Below are positions 8,898 through 17,074 of a stretch of DNA of 64,000 nucleotides, piece by piece; position 1 is the first letter of the stretch; every line of letters begins with the position of its first letter. The notes beneath the pieces are model-generated. The model searched no databases, was not told the DNA's origin, and was given only the letters and a program-made list of their open reading frames with translations. This DNA comes from Lysinibacillus sphaericus (GTDB lineage: Bacteria; Bacillota; Bacilli; Bacillales_A; Planococcaceae). Made by a program: the position numbers and the translations under genes. The stretch is taken from positions 1-64,000 of the forward strand of contig NZ_SADV01000016.1 in NCBI RefSeq assembly GCF_006864135.1, read 5' to 3'.

Positions 8898-9302
8898 ATT
8901 GGGACAGAGAGATTAAAAATTGGCGAGCTTGCAGAAAAAACAGGCATTACAAAAAGAACAATCGATTATTATACAAACATCGGCTTATTAGAAGCAGAAC
9001 GTTCTGCATCCAATTATCGCTACTATGCTTCTGCAATGATCGAAAGACTTCATTATATCGAGCAACGCAAACAGCAAGGTCTTTCACTCATTGATATCCA
9101 ACATGAACTAAACATCACTCCGCATGAAGAAATTGATGTACAAATGCTACGTGTAAAAATGCAAGACCTAGAGCAGGATGTAACTTCTTTACTTGAACAA
9201 ATAAACAAACAAGACAACAAAAATATTGAAAAAATAAAAAAAAATGTTTCTCCCGAAAGCATTGCACTCATGCAATCTTTATTTTTACTTATTCATAATT
9301 AG
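8898..9302 (+). CDS. MerR family transcriptional regulator with non-canonical start
   Basis: A 134-residue DNA-binding protein. Residues 6-45 form a MerR winged helix-turn-helix (LKIGELAEKTGITKRTIDYY, then TNIGLLEAE and NYRYY), followed by a long dimerisation helix (residues 75-110). No ATG, GTG or TTG precedes the HTH in this frame: a TGA lies at about 8878 and the first good codon after GGAGGTG (5-6 nt) is ATT at 8898. ATT initiation, or a 1-nt frameshift from the TTG at 8899, are the two explanations. Its stop overlaps the ribosome binding site of the next gene, so the two genes are coupled. The effector is unknown. Confidence 0.75.
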   Translation: MGTERLKIGELAEKTGITKRTIDYYTNIGLLEAERSASNYRYYASAMIERLHYIEQRKQQGLSLIDIQHELNITPHEEIDVQMLRVKMQDLEQDVTSLLEQINKQDNKNIEKIKKNVSPESIALMQSLFLLIHN

Positions 9303-9310
9303 GAGGTGAC

Positions 9311-9328
9311 GTTCTGTTCATACAGAAC
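9311..9328 (+). promoter_or_regulatory. Hairpin between ribosome binding site and annotated start
   Basis: GTTCTG-TTCATA-CAGAAC lies between AGGAGGTG (9301-9308) and the TTG at 9335. It could bring the distant TTG closer to the ribosome, act as a regulatory stem, or be coding if translation starts at the CTG at 9314. Confidence 0.4.
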
Positions 9329-9334
9329 GACTAT

Positions 9335-10672
9335 TTGGAGACCATACTCAACTTATCAATTTTTACAATTTTATTAGCTTTAACTGGCTTTTTCGTAGCA
9401 ACGGAGTTTGCTATTGTAAAAGTACGTTCATCAAGGCTTGACCAATTAATTGCGGAGGGCAATAAAAGGGCCGTATCTGCAAAGTATGTTGTCAATCATT
9501 TAGACGAGTACTTATCTGCCTGTCAACTTGGTATTACTGTAACAGCGCTTGGTATCGGGATGGTCGGAGAAAAAACATTTGAATTTATGCTCCACCCTCT
9601 ATTTAACTTGATAGGCATTTCAGATAAGTATATGACGATTTTTACAATTGGTAGTGCTTTTGCCATCGCAACATTTTTACATGTTGTCGTCGGGGAGTTG
9701 GCACCAAAAACTGCTGCGATTCAGAAGGCTGAAACGATTACACTCCATTTTGCCAAACCTATTATGTTGTTTTATAAAGTGATGTATCCATTTATCTGGT
9801 TTTTGAACGGCTCAGCTCGAGTATTAATTGGCCTATTTGGTATGAAGCCTGCTTCAGAGCATGAGTTATCACATTCTGAGGAAGAATTACGATTACTGCT
9901 ATCTGAAAGCTTTGAAAGTGGTGAAATCAATAAAACAGAGCTAAAGTTTGTGAATAATGTCTTTGAATTTGATGAACGTATTGCTCGTGAAATTATGGTT
10001 CCTCGAACAGAGATTATTGGCATTGAAAAAAATGAATCTTTTACAAATATGATTCATTTTATCGCCGCTGAAAATTATACTCGTTATCCTGTTTATGATG
10101 GTGATCGTGATAATATTTTAGGCTTTATCAACGTTAAGGAATTGTTTACACACTGTTTGCTTGAGCAACTTACAGACGATTCATTAAACCTTGAAGATTT
10201 CATTAATCCTGTTATACGAGTAATTGAAACGATTCCTATTCAAGCATTACTTATGCGTATGCAAAAAGAGCGCATTCATATGGCTATTTTAATGGATGAA
10301 TACGGCGGGACATCAGGGCTTGTAACAGTCGAGGATATTTTAGAAGAAATAGTAGGTGAGATTCGCGATGAGTTTGATGATGATGAAATTGCAGAAATCC
10401 GAAAAGTAAGTGACAACCACTATATTTTAAACGCAAAAATTCTCATTGAAGATGTTGAAAAACTATTAAATGTAACACTTGAAGCAGATGAAGTCGAAAC
10501 ATTGGGCGGTTGGTTTTTAACAGTAAATAATGGCATTAAAGCAACTAAAAATATTGAGTTGGCCCCTTATATATTTAGTATTTATGAGCAGCAAGGCCAT
10601 CGTATTCATTACATCGAAGTTCGTCCCCTTCGCAATATTGTGCCTACTGTATTAGAGGCATATTCTGACTGA
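9335..10672 (+). CDS. CNNM/CorC (hemolysin C) family membrane transporter
   Basis: A 445-residue protein with three domains: an N-terminal DUF21/CNNM membrane domain (residues 1-190, with segments near 5-25, 60-80, 95-120 and 135-160), a pair of CBS domains (about 205-335), and a C-terminal CorC/HlyC domain (about 350-435). Family members are linked to magnesium or cobalt efflux and resistance. TTG at 9335 is the first standard start but is 28 nt from AGGAGGTG; a CTG at 9314 has normal spacing and would add seven residues. Coupled to the upstream MerR gene, which may regulate it. Confidence 0.9.
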   Translation: METILNLSIFTILLALTGFFVATEFAIVKVRSSRLDQLIAEGNKRAVSAKYVVNHLDEYLSACQLGITVTALGIGMVGEKTFEFMLHPLFNLIGISDKYMTIFTIGSAFAIATFLHVVVGELAPKTAAIQKAETITLHFAKPIMLFYKVMYPFIWFLNGSARVLIGLFGMKPASEHELSHSEEELRLLLSESFESGEINKTELKFVNNVFEFDERIAREIMVPRTEIIGIEKNESFTNMIHFIAAENYTRYPVYDGDRDNILGFINVKELFTHCLLEQLTDDSLNLEDFINPVIRVIETIPIQALLMRMQKERIHMAILMDEYGGTSGLVTVEDILEEIVGEIRDEFDDDEIAEIRKVSDNHYILNAKILIEDVEKLLNVTLEADEVETLGGWFLTVNNGIKATKNIELAPYIFSIYEQQGHRIHYIEVRPLRNIVPTVLEAYSD

Positions 10673-10775
10673 TATGGTTTTCTTAATGGTTTATAACAAT
10701 TTTAACTCCATAGTATCATTCAAATGGGACTATTCTAGTTTTTCTAAATACTTTTTTCTTATTCCATTATTAGGC

Positions 10776-10804
10776 ATATCCATATATAATAAATATATGG
10801 ATAT
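10776..10804. promoter_or_regulatory. Perfect dyad upstream of an unknown gene
   Basis: ATATCCATATAT-AATAA-ATATATGGATAT, 12-bp perfect arms, 26 bp before the next gene's start. It overlaps a TATAAT-like hexamer (10785-10790), so it looks like an operator over a promoter. The binding protein is unknown. Confidence 0.55.
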
Positions 10805-10830
10805 GATTCTATTTTCAGGGGGCAAAACAT

Positions 10831-11235
10831 ATGAAATTGTTTAAACTATATCATTCGGACGGTATTCATATCATTACCGACGTCAAAAAACACAAAACTA
10901 ACATTGAATTAAAAACAATTACAGGTGAAGTATTATATATTATCGTAGTAACAGATGAAAACTACACAGTATACGATGATCGTTTTGCTGGTGCTTCAAA
11001 GCAATTAAATTCTGTTGAGGCATTTGATATTGACGGAAACTTCCGTAGCCTAGATTTTGATAATATGCGTTTACTCTTCAAAGAGGCATTTACGAAGCTA
11101 TTACAAGAGATTGCAGAATGTGTCAATGAAAATGATAAGCTAGTAGATATTGATACACTACGTCATAAAGTAAGCGCTCAAATTAAAGGTATCCATTTCC
11201 GCGTTATTTCTGACACGAAAAAATACGAGTTTTAA
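10831..11235 (+). CDS. Hypothetical protein, 134 residues
   Basis: A soluble, charged protein of 134 residues without signal peptide or membrane segment. The N-terminal half is predicted beta-rich (MKLFKLYHSDGIHIITDV, ELKTITGEVLYIIVVTDEN); the C-terminal half is helical (DNMRLLFKEAFTKLLQEIAE). No family recognised. The ATG is preceded by CAGGGGG. It is a single gene between a strong dyad upstream and a terminator downstream, so it is probably independently regulated. Confidence 0.75.
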   Translation: MKLFKLYHSDGIHIITDVKKHKTNIELKTITGEVLYIIVVTDENYTVYDDRFAGASKQLNSVEAFDIDGNFRSLDFDNMRLLFKEAFTKLLQEIAECVNENDKLVDIDTLRHKVSAQIKGIHFRVISDTKKYEF

Positions 11236-11241
11236 ATATTT

Positions 11242-11283
11242 AACAGACTGTCCAATCAATAGAATGCGGATAGTCTGTTTTTT
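11242..11283 (+). terminator. Terminator of the 134-residue protein gene
   Basis: AACAGACTGTCC / GGATAGTCTGTT hairpin (one mismatch) followed by TTTT. Confidence 0.8.
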
Positions 11284-11403
11284 ACGTTTCAAATATTCAG
11301 CACTTTCCCCGATATTTAACCATAGTCACCCTCGAAACAAAAAACATCTCATACCACTTTCATGTATAATGGTATTTAATTATCTGAAAGAAAGGGTGTT
11401 TGG

Positions 11404-11853
11404 ATGAATCGTGAACAATTAATCACACTTATTTCGGAAAAACTGAAATTAATCCGTACCGAAAAAGACTTAACACAGGATCAGATGAGTGATTTACTAG
11501 GACTCTCTAAAAAAACACTTGTTCAAATTGAAAAAGGTCGTATTTATACTGGCTGGACTACAACGGTTGCAGTTTGTGCATTATGCCGAGAAAGCTCCAT
11601 TTTACAGCATGAGCTTGGCGGGGACCCACTAGAGGTTGTCGACTTAATTGCTAATAACGGAACATTATATCCTAAGGAAAAGACGATGGGTGGATACATA
11701 TGGTGGAAAAATCTTAGCGAGTACAAAGGTTATCGTCTACAACAAAACGTCATTAGTCAGCATTTTCGAATTTTAGATACAAACAATTATCGACTACTAT
11801 CAACATTCGACGAGTCAATAGCTAAGCAATCATGGGAAAATTTTCAAGAATAA
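11404..11853 (+). CDS. XRE-type helix-turn-helix regulator
   Basis: A 149-residue protein. Residues 10-60 are an XRE/Cro-type HTH (LKLIRTEKDLTQDQMSDLLG, then LSKKTLVQIEKGR). The C-terminal ~80 residues contain tryptophans and a mixed fold (GGYIWWKNLSEYKGYRLQQN, then HFRILD) that may sense a signal; this part is not recognised. It ends face to face with a small minus-strand gene, with no space between the stops. Confidence 0.85.
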   Translation: MNREQLITLISEKLKLIRTEKDLTQDQMSDLLGLSKKTLVQIEKGRIYTGWTTTVAVCALCRESSILQHELGGDPLEVVDLIANNGTLYPKEKTMGGYIWWKNLSEYKGYRLQQNVISQHFRILDTNNYRLLSTFDESIAKQSWENFQE

Positions 11854-12027
11854 TTATTGTACTGTATTCGCACATAACGTAGAAGCATTACATCCAAATA
11901 CCTCTACGTTATGGGCAGAAGTACTAGGATCGGAAAGAACCTTTGTAAATGCTGCACAATACTGCCAGTGATGGCGCTCTTTTTCTTCATTATTAATCTC
12001 CTGTTTTGTTGTACTACTTTCTTGCAT
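11854..12027 (-). CDS. Small hypothetical protein, 57 residues
   Basis: Short ORF beginning MQESSTTKQEINNEEKERHH and ending STLCANTVQ, with three cysteines. The ATG is preceded by GGAGAGGAGAG at about 8 nt, which favours a real gene. No signal peptide. No family recognised. It starts immediately after the convergent XRE gene. Confidence 0.5.
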   Translation of the reverse strand: MQESSTTKQEINNEEKERHHWQYCAAFTKVLSDPSTSAHNVEVFGCNASTLCANTVQ

Positions 12028-12312
12028 TCTCACTCTCTCCTCTCCTAGTTCTAGCTCCTATATAATGAAGATATGAAAAGACCATCACTATATATAATAG
12101 CAAATTCTTTCTCTTCGTTATTCCAACACCTAGACGAATGAATACAGAAATGAAATCACTTCGTCATATGATAAAGTATAACTAGAAACCGATAGTATGG
12201 CGTAATAACATTACAACCAAACTTTTGGTTAAAAGTTTCATTAGTCGAAATTTCTAACACTATTCTCTATACTTAATAATAACTTCTCTAATACTGGAAA
12301 GGATGCTCTTTT
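12028..12312. other. Gap upstream of the phosphatase gene
   Basis: About 285 bp with divergent promoters expected for the small minus-strand gene and the phosphatase. A short imperfect palindrome, AACCAAACTTTTGGTT, lies at 12215-12230. Nothing else recognised. Confidence 0.4.
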
Positions 12313-13047
12313 ATGGATCGAATACTAGCAATTAGTGATATACATGGGGAATTAGAACTTTTTGAAGAATTATTATTAAAAGCTAATTACGATACTGTGC
12401 AGGATCAGTTATTTTTACTTGGTGATTATATTGATCGTGGGCCTGCATCATGTGGCGTTTTAAACTTAGTCGGAGAATTACAGGCAAAAGGTGCACGTGT
12501 TCTATTAGGAAATCATGAAGCCATTATGCTAAAAGCCTGTCGCTCTGGCGATCCTAAGCCGTGGAATCATTGGGTGGAACTTTGCGGTGGCGAGGCAACT
12601 CTTGCAAGCTATGGTTATCAGTTAGAAGATTTTAAGGAAGTCATTGAAAATGAGACATTACCTAGCTTTATTCAGTCTTTACCAAAGCTCGAAGAACATT
12701 TACAGCTTATCGCAACCTTTGATACTTATATCGAATTAGAGGATGCCATTTTTGTACATGGCGGTGTAGTCCCTGGCATAGCTTTGGCAGAAACAGATCC
12801 CTTGCAATTTTTATGGATTCGTGAAGAATTTCATGTAGGTTATCAAGGCCAGAAAACTGTAATCTTTGGCCATACACCTACCTATAGACTTCACCATAAT
12901 CCGACAGATTACAGTGTCTATTTTGGCGAAAATAATATCATCGGTATAGATGGTGGAGCTGTTTTTGGAGGTCAGTTACACGCATTAGAATGGCCAAGTC
13001 ATCAAGTAATATCGGTGGAAAAGGAAAAGCCAACAAGTGTAGAATAA
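12313..13047 (+). CDS. Metallophosphoesterase, PrpE/PPP phosphatase type
   Basis: A 244-residue two-metal phosphoesterase. The metal-binding signature is complete: ISDIHGELE (residues 7-15), GDYIDRG (about 38-44), GNHE (about 67-70), a later HGG (about 152) and GHTP (about 188). This is the bacterial serine/threonine phosphatase or Ap4A-hydrolase-like group, related to B. subtilis PrpE; which substrate is used cannot be told. The ATG follows GGAAAGGATG. Single gene with a terminator over its stop codon. Confidence 0.88.
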   Translation: MDRILAISDIHGELELFEELLLKANYDTVQDQLFLLGDYIDRGPASCGVLNLVGELQAKGARVLLGNHEAIMLKACRSGDPKPWNHWVELCGGEATLASYGYQLEDFKEVIENETLPSFIQSLPKLEEHLQLIATFDTYIELEDAIFVHGGVVPGIALAETDPLQFLWIREEFHVGYQGQKTVIFGHTPTYRLHHNPTDYSVYFGENNIIGIDGGAVFGGQLHALEWPSHQVISVEKEKPTSVE

Positions 13048-13060
13048 CCTGTTGGCTTTT
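13025..13060 (+). terminator. Terminator overlapping the phosphatase 3' end
   Basis: AAAAGCCAACA / TGTTGGCTTTT hairpin. The left arm lies inside the coding sequence and the stop codon sits in the loop. It can work in both directions and also faces ctaB. Confidence 0.75.
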
Positions 13061-13084
13061 CGTGCTAAAATGAAGATAAAAGTT

Positions 13085-14023
13085 TTAATACAATTTAAAA
13101 ATAACACCTACTAAAGAGTACACAATAACTGTTGTAAATAAAATTGTCATGTGGATAAGTGAGAAAACAAACATTTTTGTCGCCCACTTTATTTGATCTT
13201 TATTACTATGATATCCGTAAATACTCATCACAAGCCATGCAATGCTTAACAATAGAGCAACAAGCATAATACCAACACTTAAAGTGCCAAATAAAAAGCT
13301 TGATAATATCAATAAGATTAAATAAAAGTTCGATTGATAATAAGTACGACGCATTCCTTTCACAACCGGAAGCATTGGAACGCCGGCTGCTTCGTAATCA
13401 GCATGCTTACGAATGGCAATGGCATAGAAATGAGGCATCTGCCAAATAACCATAACTAAAAATAGGCCAAGTATCGCAGGATGTGTAATATCAGAAGAAA
13501 CAGCTGCCCAACCAATTAAAGCTGGAACCGCCCCTCCTATACTCCCTATTTCCGTATTATAAATCGTGCGACGTTTTGTCCACATTGTATAAGGTACTAC
13601 ATATAAAAATACACCTAAGAGACCAAATCCTGCAGCTAATGGAGAAGCAAGTGCCAACACAGCTGCCCCGAGAATAAGCATGGCAAAAGCTAAAATTAAC
13701 GCTGTTTTACCTGACATTTCACCAGTAACAGTTGGTCGACTTTGCGTACGAGGCATTATAGCATCAATGTCTCGGTCATACACATTATTAAATGTTCCAG
13801 CAGCACCAATAACAAGCGCTGAGCCAATCGTTGCGAAAATAATTTCAGGTATATTCTCTACAAAAGTCATTTTATTTTTGTACATACCTAGCGTTAAACC
13901 AGCCCACATAGGAATTAAATTGGATTTAATGATCCCTGTTTTTACTGTCTGCGCTAAAATAGAAGGGCGCGAGGACTTCTTGGAAGATTGTAGGTTATGC
14001 TCCGTTTTTAGATTTTGTTCCAT
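13085..14023 (-). CDS. ctaB: Protoheme IX farnesyltransferase (heme O synthase)
   Basis: Membrane UbiA-family prenyltransferase that adds a farnesyl group to heme B to make heme O for terminal oxidases. 312 residues, with about nine membrane segments. The prenyl-diphosphate/Mg motif is NVYDRDIDAIMPRTQSR (near residues 80-96) and a second conserved loop is KHADYEAAGVPMLPVVKG. No ctaA or cta oxidase genes are next to it here, so this copy is detached from the usual cluster. The ATG follows AAAGGAATTAAG. Confidence 0.95.
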   Translation of the reverse strand: MEQNLKTEHNLQSSKKSSRPSILAQTVKTGIIKSNLIPMWAGLTLGMYKNKMTFVENIPEIIFATIGSALVIGAAGTFNNVYDRDIDAIMPRTQSRPTVTGEMSGKTALILAFAMLILGAAVLALASPLAAGFGLLGVFLYVVPYTMWTKRRTIYNTEIGSIGGAVPALIGWAAVSSDITHPAILGLFLVMVIWQMPHFYAIAIRKHADYEAAGVPMLPVVKGMRRTYYQSNFYLILLILSSFLFGTLSVGIMLVALLLSIAWLVMSIYGYHSNKDQIKWATKMFVFSLIHMTILFTTVIVYSLVGVIFKLY

Positions 14024-14568
14024 TCATCTTAATTCCTTTTCTCTCTTAATTTCTACACGCTTTACCATTAGAAAGCGACAAATTTTGCATGCGATTAATA
14101 TGCGTCGGCATAATTGCGTCCGGAATCTGCTTTTGCGCTTGCACTAAGAACTCCTTGCCGATTCCTTGACATCCATTCAGCGGATTTTGGCACTTACACC
14201 CGCATTCATCACCATCTATAGTGATGGTTGACTTCTATAGCTCGCTACAAAAAACATTTGTAACTGCCGATGTACTTTAGTTACAAAAACATTCGCTGAA
14301 ATAAGTATACATATCAAATTATTATTCTACCCCTTTTAGATAGAATCTGTCTCAATGTTCACATAAAGTACATGATTTTCTTACTCTTTATATTCTACCT
14401 AATGAAAATAGAGATACACGTTCATTCACAACATCTTCTATGATACCACCGACTGGCGTGAATTTGAACCTAATTGGCTTGATTCTTTGCATATTACTAT
14501 TCAAGTAAAACAATCTACTCTATACTAAGGTGTATGCTTTTAACTCTATATGAAGGAGTGTCTATCAC
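14024..14568. other. Gap between ctaB and proC-like gene
   Basis: About 545 bp. The first half holds a repeat copy; the second half is AT-rich and should contain the divergent promoters. No ORF with a ribosome binding site was found. Confidence 0.5.
14085..14290. repeat. Intergenic repeat copy
   Basis: Contains GCGTCGGCATAATTGCGTCC, GACATCCATTCAGCGGATTT and ACCCGCATTCATCACCATC, motifs shared with the spacers at 1.1 kb, 29.8 kb and 36.5 kb. A short palindrome ACCATCTATAGTGATGGT lies at about 14211-14228. Confidence 0.55.
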
Positions 14569-15369
14569 GTGAAATACGGATTTATCGGCCTTGGAAATAT
14601 GACAACGGCCATTATCAAAGGAATGTGTAAAAGCGGAGATTTTAATCCTACTTTTATTTATGGCTATAATCGTACCGAAGCAAAAACAACAAAATTAACA
14701 ACCTCTTACGGTATTCTAGCCGCAAGCTCTATTGAAGATATTATGTCGAATTGTGACGTCATTATCCTCGGTGTCAAACCCCAAATGTTACCAGATGTTT
14801 TACCAGAGGTGAAAAAGCATTTACAAGACAACCATGTCATTGTTTCCATTGCTGCAGGTAAAAATATTTCATATTTTCAGGGTTATCTATCTGAAGTTAC
14901 CCCCATTATTCGTGTAATGCCAAACATTAATGCGCTTATCGGTGCCTCTACAAGCTGCTTTACAGCAAGTGAACCAGTATCAGATATGCAGCTACAGTAT
15001 GTCGTTTCACTGTTTGAAACAGTAGGTACAATAATCGAGGTCCCTGAACACCTATTTTCTATATTTACAACGATCGGTGGAGCTTCACCAGCATTCACCT
15101 ATATGTATATTGACGCTTTAGCACGTGCTGCTGTTCGTGAAGGAATGCCAAAAAGCATGGCTCTTGATATTGCAGCAAATGCAGTACTCGGCAGTGCAAA
15201 AATGATAATACAATCTCAGGAACATCCCTGGGCACTTGTAGATCAGGTATGCTCACCGGGAGGAACAACTATTCAAGGTGTATCCTCATTACAAAGCAAT
15301 CATTTTGAAACAACGATTCACGATGCAGTCGCTGCAGTGACTAACAAAGATCGAAACTTATCAAAATAG
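14569..15369 (+). CDS. proC: Pyrroline-5-carboxylate reductase family protein
   Basis: NAD(P)H-dependent enzyme that makes proline from pyrroline-5-carboxylate. 266 residues. The N-terminal Rossmann motif is GFIGLGNM (residues 4-11), followed by VILGVKPQ (around 65-72). The C-terminal dimerisation domain has GGASPAFTYMYIDALARAAV and the signature CSPGGTTIQGV. The GTG start is preceded by GAAGGAG. Bacillales usually have several paralogues (ProG, ProH, ProI, ComER); which one this is cannot be settled by reading. It stands alone with its own terminator. Confidence 0.88.
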   Translation: MKYGFIGLGNMTTAIIKGMCKSGDFNPTFIYGYNRTEAKTTKLTTSYGILAASSIEDIMSNCDVIILGVKPQMLPDVLPEVKKHLQDNHVIVSIAAGKNISYFQGYLSEVTPIIRVMPNINALIGASTSCFTASEPVSDMQLQYVVSLFETVGTIIEVPEHLFSIFTTIGGASPAFTYMYIDALARAAVREGMPKSMALDIAANAVLGSAKMIIQSQEHPWALVDQVCSPGGTTIQGVSSLQSNHFETTIHDAVAAVTNKDRNLSK

Positions 15370-15402
15370 AGCTTGCTTGATCTACTAAAAAATAAAACGA
15401 AA

Positions 15403-15429
15403 CCGAGACATCATTCGTGTCTCGGCTTT
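15403..15429. terminator. Terminator after proC-like gene
   Basis: CCGAGACA / TGTCTCGG hairpin with a 7-nt loop, followed by CTTTT. It is shared with the convergent esterase gene. Confidence 0.8.
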
Positions 15430-15434
15430 TCATT

Positions 15435-16088
15435 TCATTGAATATTATCTTGTAATTCCTGTGCTAAAAATGCAATTAGGTCACGTAGATTTTCTGGTGT
15501 AACACCGTGACCGTCTGCATACTGCTTAAATGTCACAGTAGCTCCAAATTGCTCAAATAGTTCTTTACTTTCAGCGCCCCATTGCGATGGGATGACATAA
15601 TCATAATCCCCATGAGAAATAAATGCATGTAAGTGATTGATTGGGCGAATTGCATATTCCTCTGTCACGAATTTCGGCGTGTAGCCACTTAATGCTACTA
15701 TTCCTGTAATTAAATTACCCATTGCAAAAGCAAGTGACTGTGCCAAAACTGCTCCTTGACTGAATCCAAGCATGTACACTTTATGTGGATCAATTTGATA
15801 TTCATCCATTGCCTCTAACACAAATCGTTGTAGAGCCACTAATACTTTATCGAAAATTTCACGGTCTGGTTTACCGATGTCTTGGATTGTGAAAAAAGCA
15901 TAGCCAGGCTTTTGCGTAATAGGTCCACGTAAACTAAAGATATGACATTGCTCTTTAAAGTCCTGCACTAATTGTGGTAAATCATCTTCATTGCTTCCCA
16001 TTCCATGCAATAAAAAAATCGCTGGATATTTTCTATTTGGATCCATATTCGTTGGTTGTGTATGTTTAAATGTAAATGGTGTATTCAT
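15435..16088 (-). CDS. Alpha/beta hydrolase, carboxylesterase/phospholipase type
   Basis: A 217-residue cytoplasmic esterase of the small carboxylesterase family. The oxyanion-hole motif is FLLHGMGSNEDDLPQL (residues 25-40). The nucleophile elbow GFSQGAV gives Ser at about residue 113. The catalytic Asp is likely in SHGDYDYVIP and the His in ADGHGVTPE near residue 194. Substrate unknown. ATG at 16088 is weakly preceded by GAAAGGAA-type bases. Confidence 0.85.
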   Translation of the reverse strand: MNTPFTFKHTQPTNMDPNRKYPAIFLLHGMGSNEDDLPQLVQDFKEQCHIFSLRGPITQKPGYAFFTIQDIGKPDREIFDKVLVALQRFVLEAMDEYQIDPHKVYMLGFSQGAVLAQSLAFAMGNLITGIVALSGYTPKFVTEEYAIRPINHLHAFISHGDYDYVIPSQWGAESKELFEQFGATVTFKQYADGHGVTPENLRDLIAFLAQELQDNIQ

Positions 16089-16345
16089 AAAAAAATTCCT
16101 TTCAGGTGAACTTGTGTCACCTTATTATACTGCAAAAAATAGCTAGACAAAAACAGGATTGCTTCGTTATCATAAATAGTTTTTGGGACGTACGATCAGA
16201 CACTTGGAACACAATGTTTTTATGTACGAAATCGTAATAATAGAACGTATACTTTTAGCCTTTGTTCTTCTATCGGTTCGCTCAAGGTACTGCGATCGAC
16301 CTATTTACATGACAGCTATTATCTCAACTTTTGTAATGAGCCAAA

Positions 16346-16903
16346 TTACAGTAATTTTGTCTTATTTATAATCCCGTCAGTGTGATAAGCAATATAGCCG
16401 TTAATTATACGAATCGTTTCTTGTGGATCTGCGTTAAATAGCACTTTTGATTGCTCTGGAGTTGAGACAAGTACCGTTAATAAATCTACGCGCATTGAAT
16501 GTCCAGCAGAGCTATAAGCATAATCGTAAACAATATCTTCCTCTGTCACATTGTCTGTCATATATTGCTTATGAAACAATTCTTTAGCGGCATCCATTTG
16601 TTCTGCAACTTGCTGACGAATTCGCATTTGATGCATCAATAGTTCTTCTTCAAGTATAGTGGTCTTTAACCACTCTTTCTTTTCGAGCATCTTCAAAAAC
16701 TCTTTTTCCCAAATTTGCTCATTTTCAGTAAAATACAGCATATTCATCATTAACATATCCCAAAAATCAATTTGAGACTGTGCTGATTTACGCTGCATCT
16801 CTATTACTTCTTTAAAGTGCTCCTCAACCTTCGTAATATTCATATTGCGCACTAAATGATTACATACATTTTCAATAAATTTATTTGCCACTTCTTGTGC
16901 CAT
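16346..16903 (-). CDS. Hypothetical protein, 185 residues
   Basis: A soluble, mainly helical and charged protein. Residues 15-120 look like a long helical or coiled-coil region rich in Glu, Lys, Gln and Met. The C-terminal third (MRVDLLTVLVSTPEQSKVLF, then IRIINGYIAYHTDG) is mixed alpha/beta. No signal peptide or membrane segment. No family recognised. The ATG follows AAAGGACGGG. The ~250 bp gap to its left holds only a plus-strand ORF without ribosome binding site, which is left out. Confidence 0.7.
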   Translation of the reverse strand: MAQEVANKFIENVCNHLVRNMNITKVEEHFKEVIEMQRKSAQSQIDFWDMLMMNMLYFTENEQIWEKEFLKMLEKKEWLKTTILEEELLMHQMRIRQQVAEQMDAAKELFHKQYMTDNVTEEDIVYDYAYSSAGHSMRVDLLTVLVSTPEQSKVLFNADPQETIRIINGYIAYHTDGIINKTKLL

Positions 16904-17030
16904 GAAAAAACCCGTCCTTTATATCTACAAATCATTTCCTCACTATCATACCATGATTGTAGAATAGAAATAAACGGGTAGCGTTTAGGTCTGCCATGTA
17001 GGCTCTCATACTTTTACAAGCTAACAAAAA

Positions 17031-17063
17031 AACATCCTCGTCAAAAGATGAAACAAGGATGTT
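17031..17063 (-). terminator. Terminator of the EAL protein gene
   Basis: AACATCCT / AGGATGTT hairpin; the minus strand continues into TTTTTTG. Confidence 0.75.
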
Positions 17064-17074
17064 GTATGAACATT

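Noticed and set aside
12215..12230. Short palindrome AACCAAACTTTTGGTT
   Set aside because: Imperfect, short, and about 80 bp from the next start; could easily be chance in AT-rich DNA.
16183..16371. A 62-codon plus-strand ORF between the esterase and the 185-residue protein
   Set aside because: It overlaps the 3' end of a better-supported minus-strand gene and has no proper ribosome binding site.
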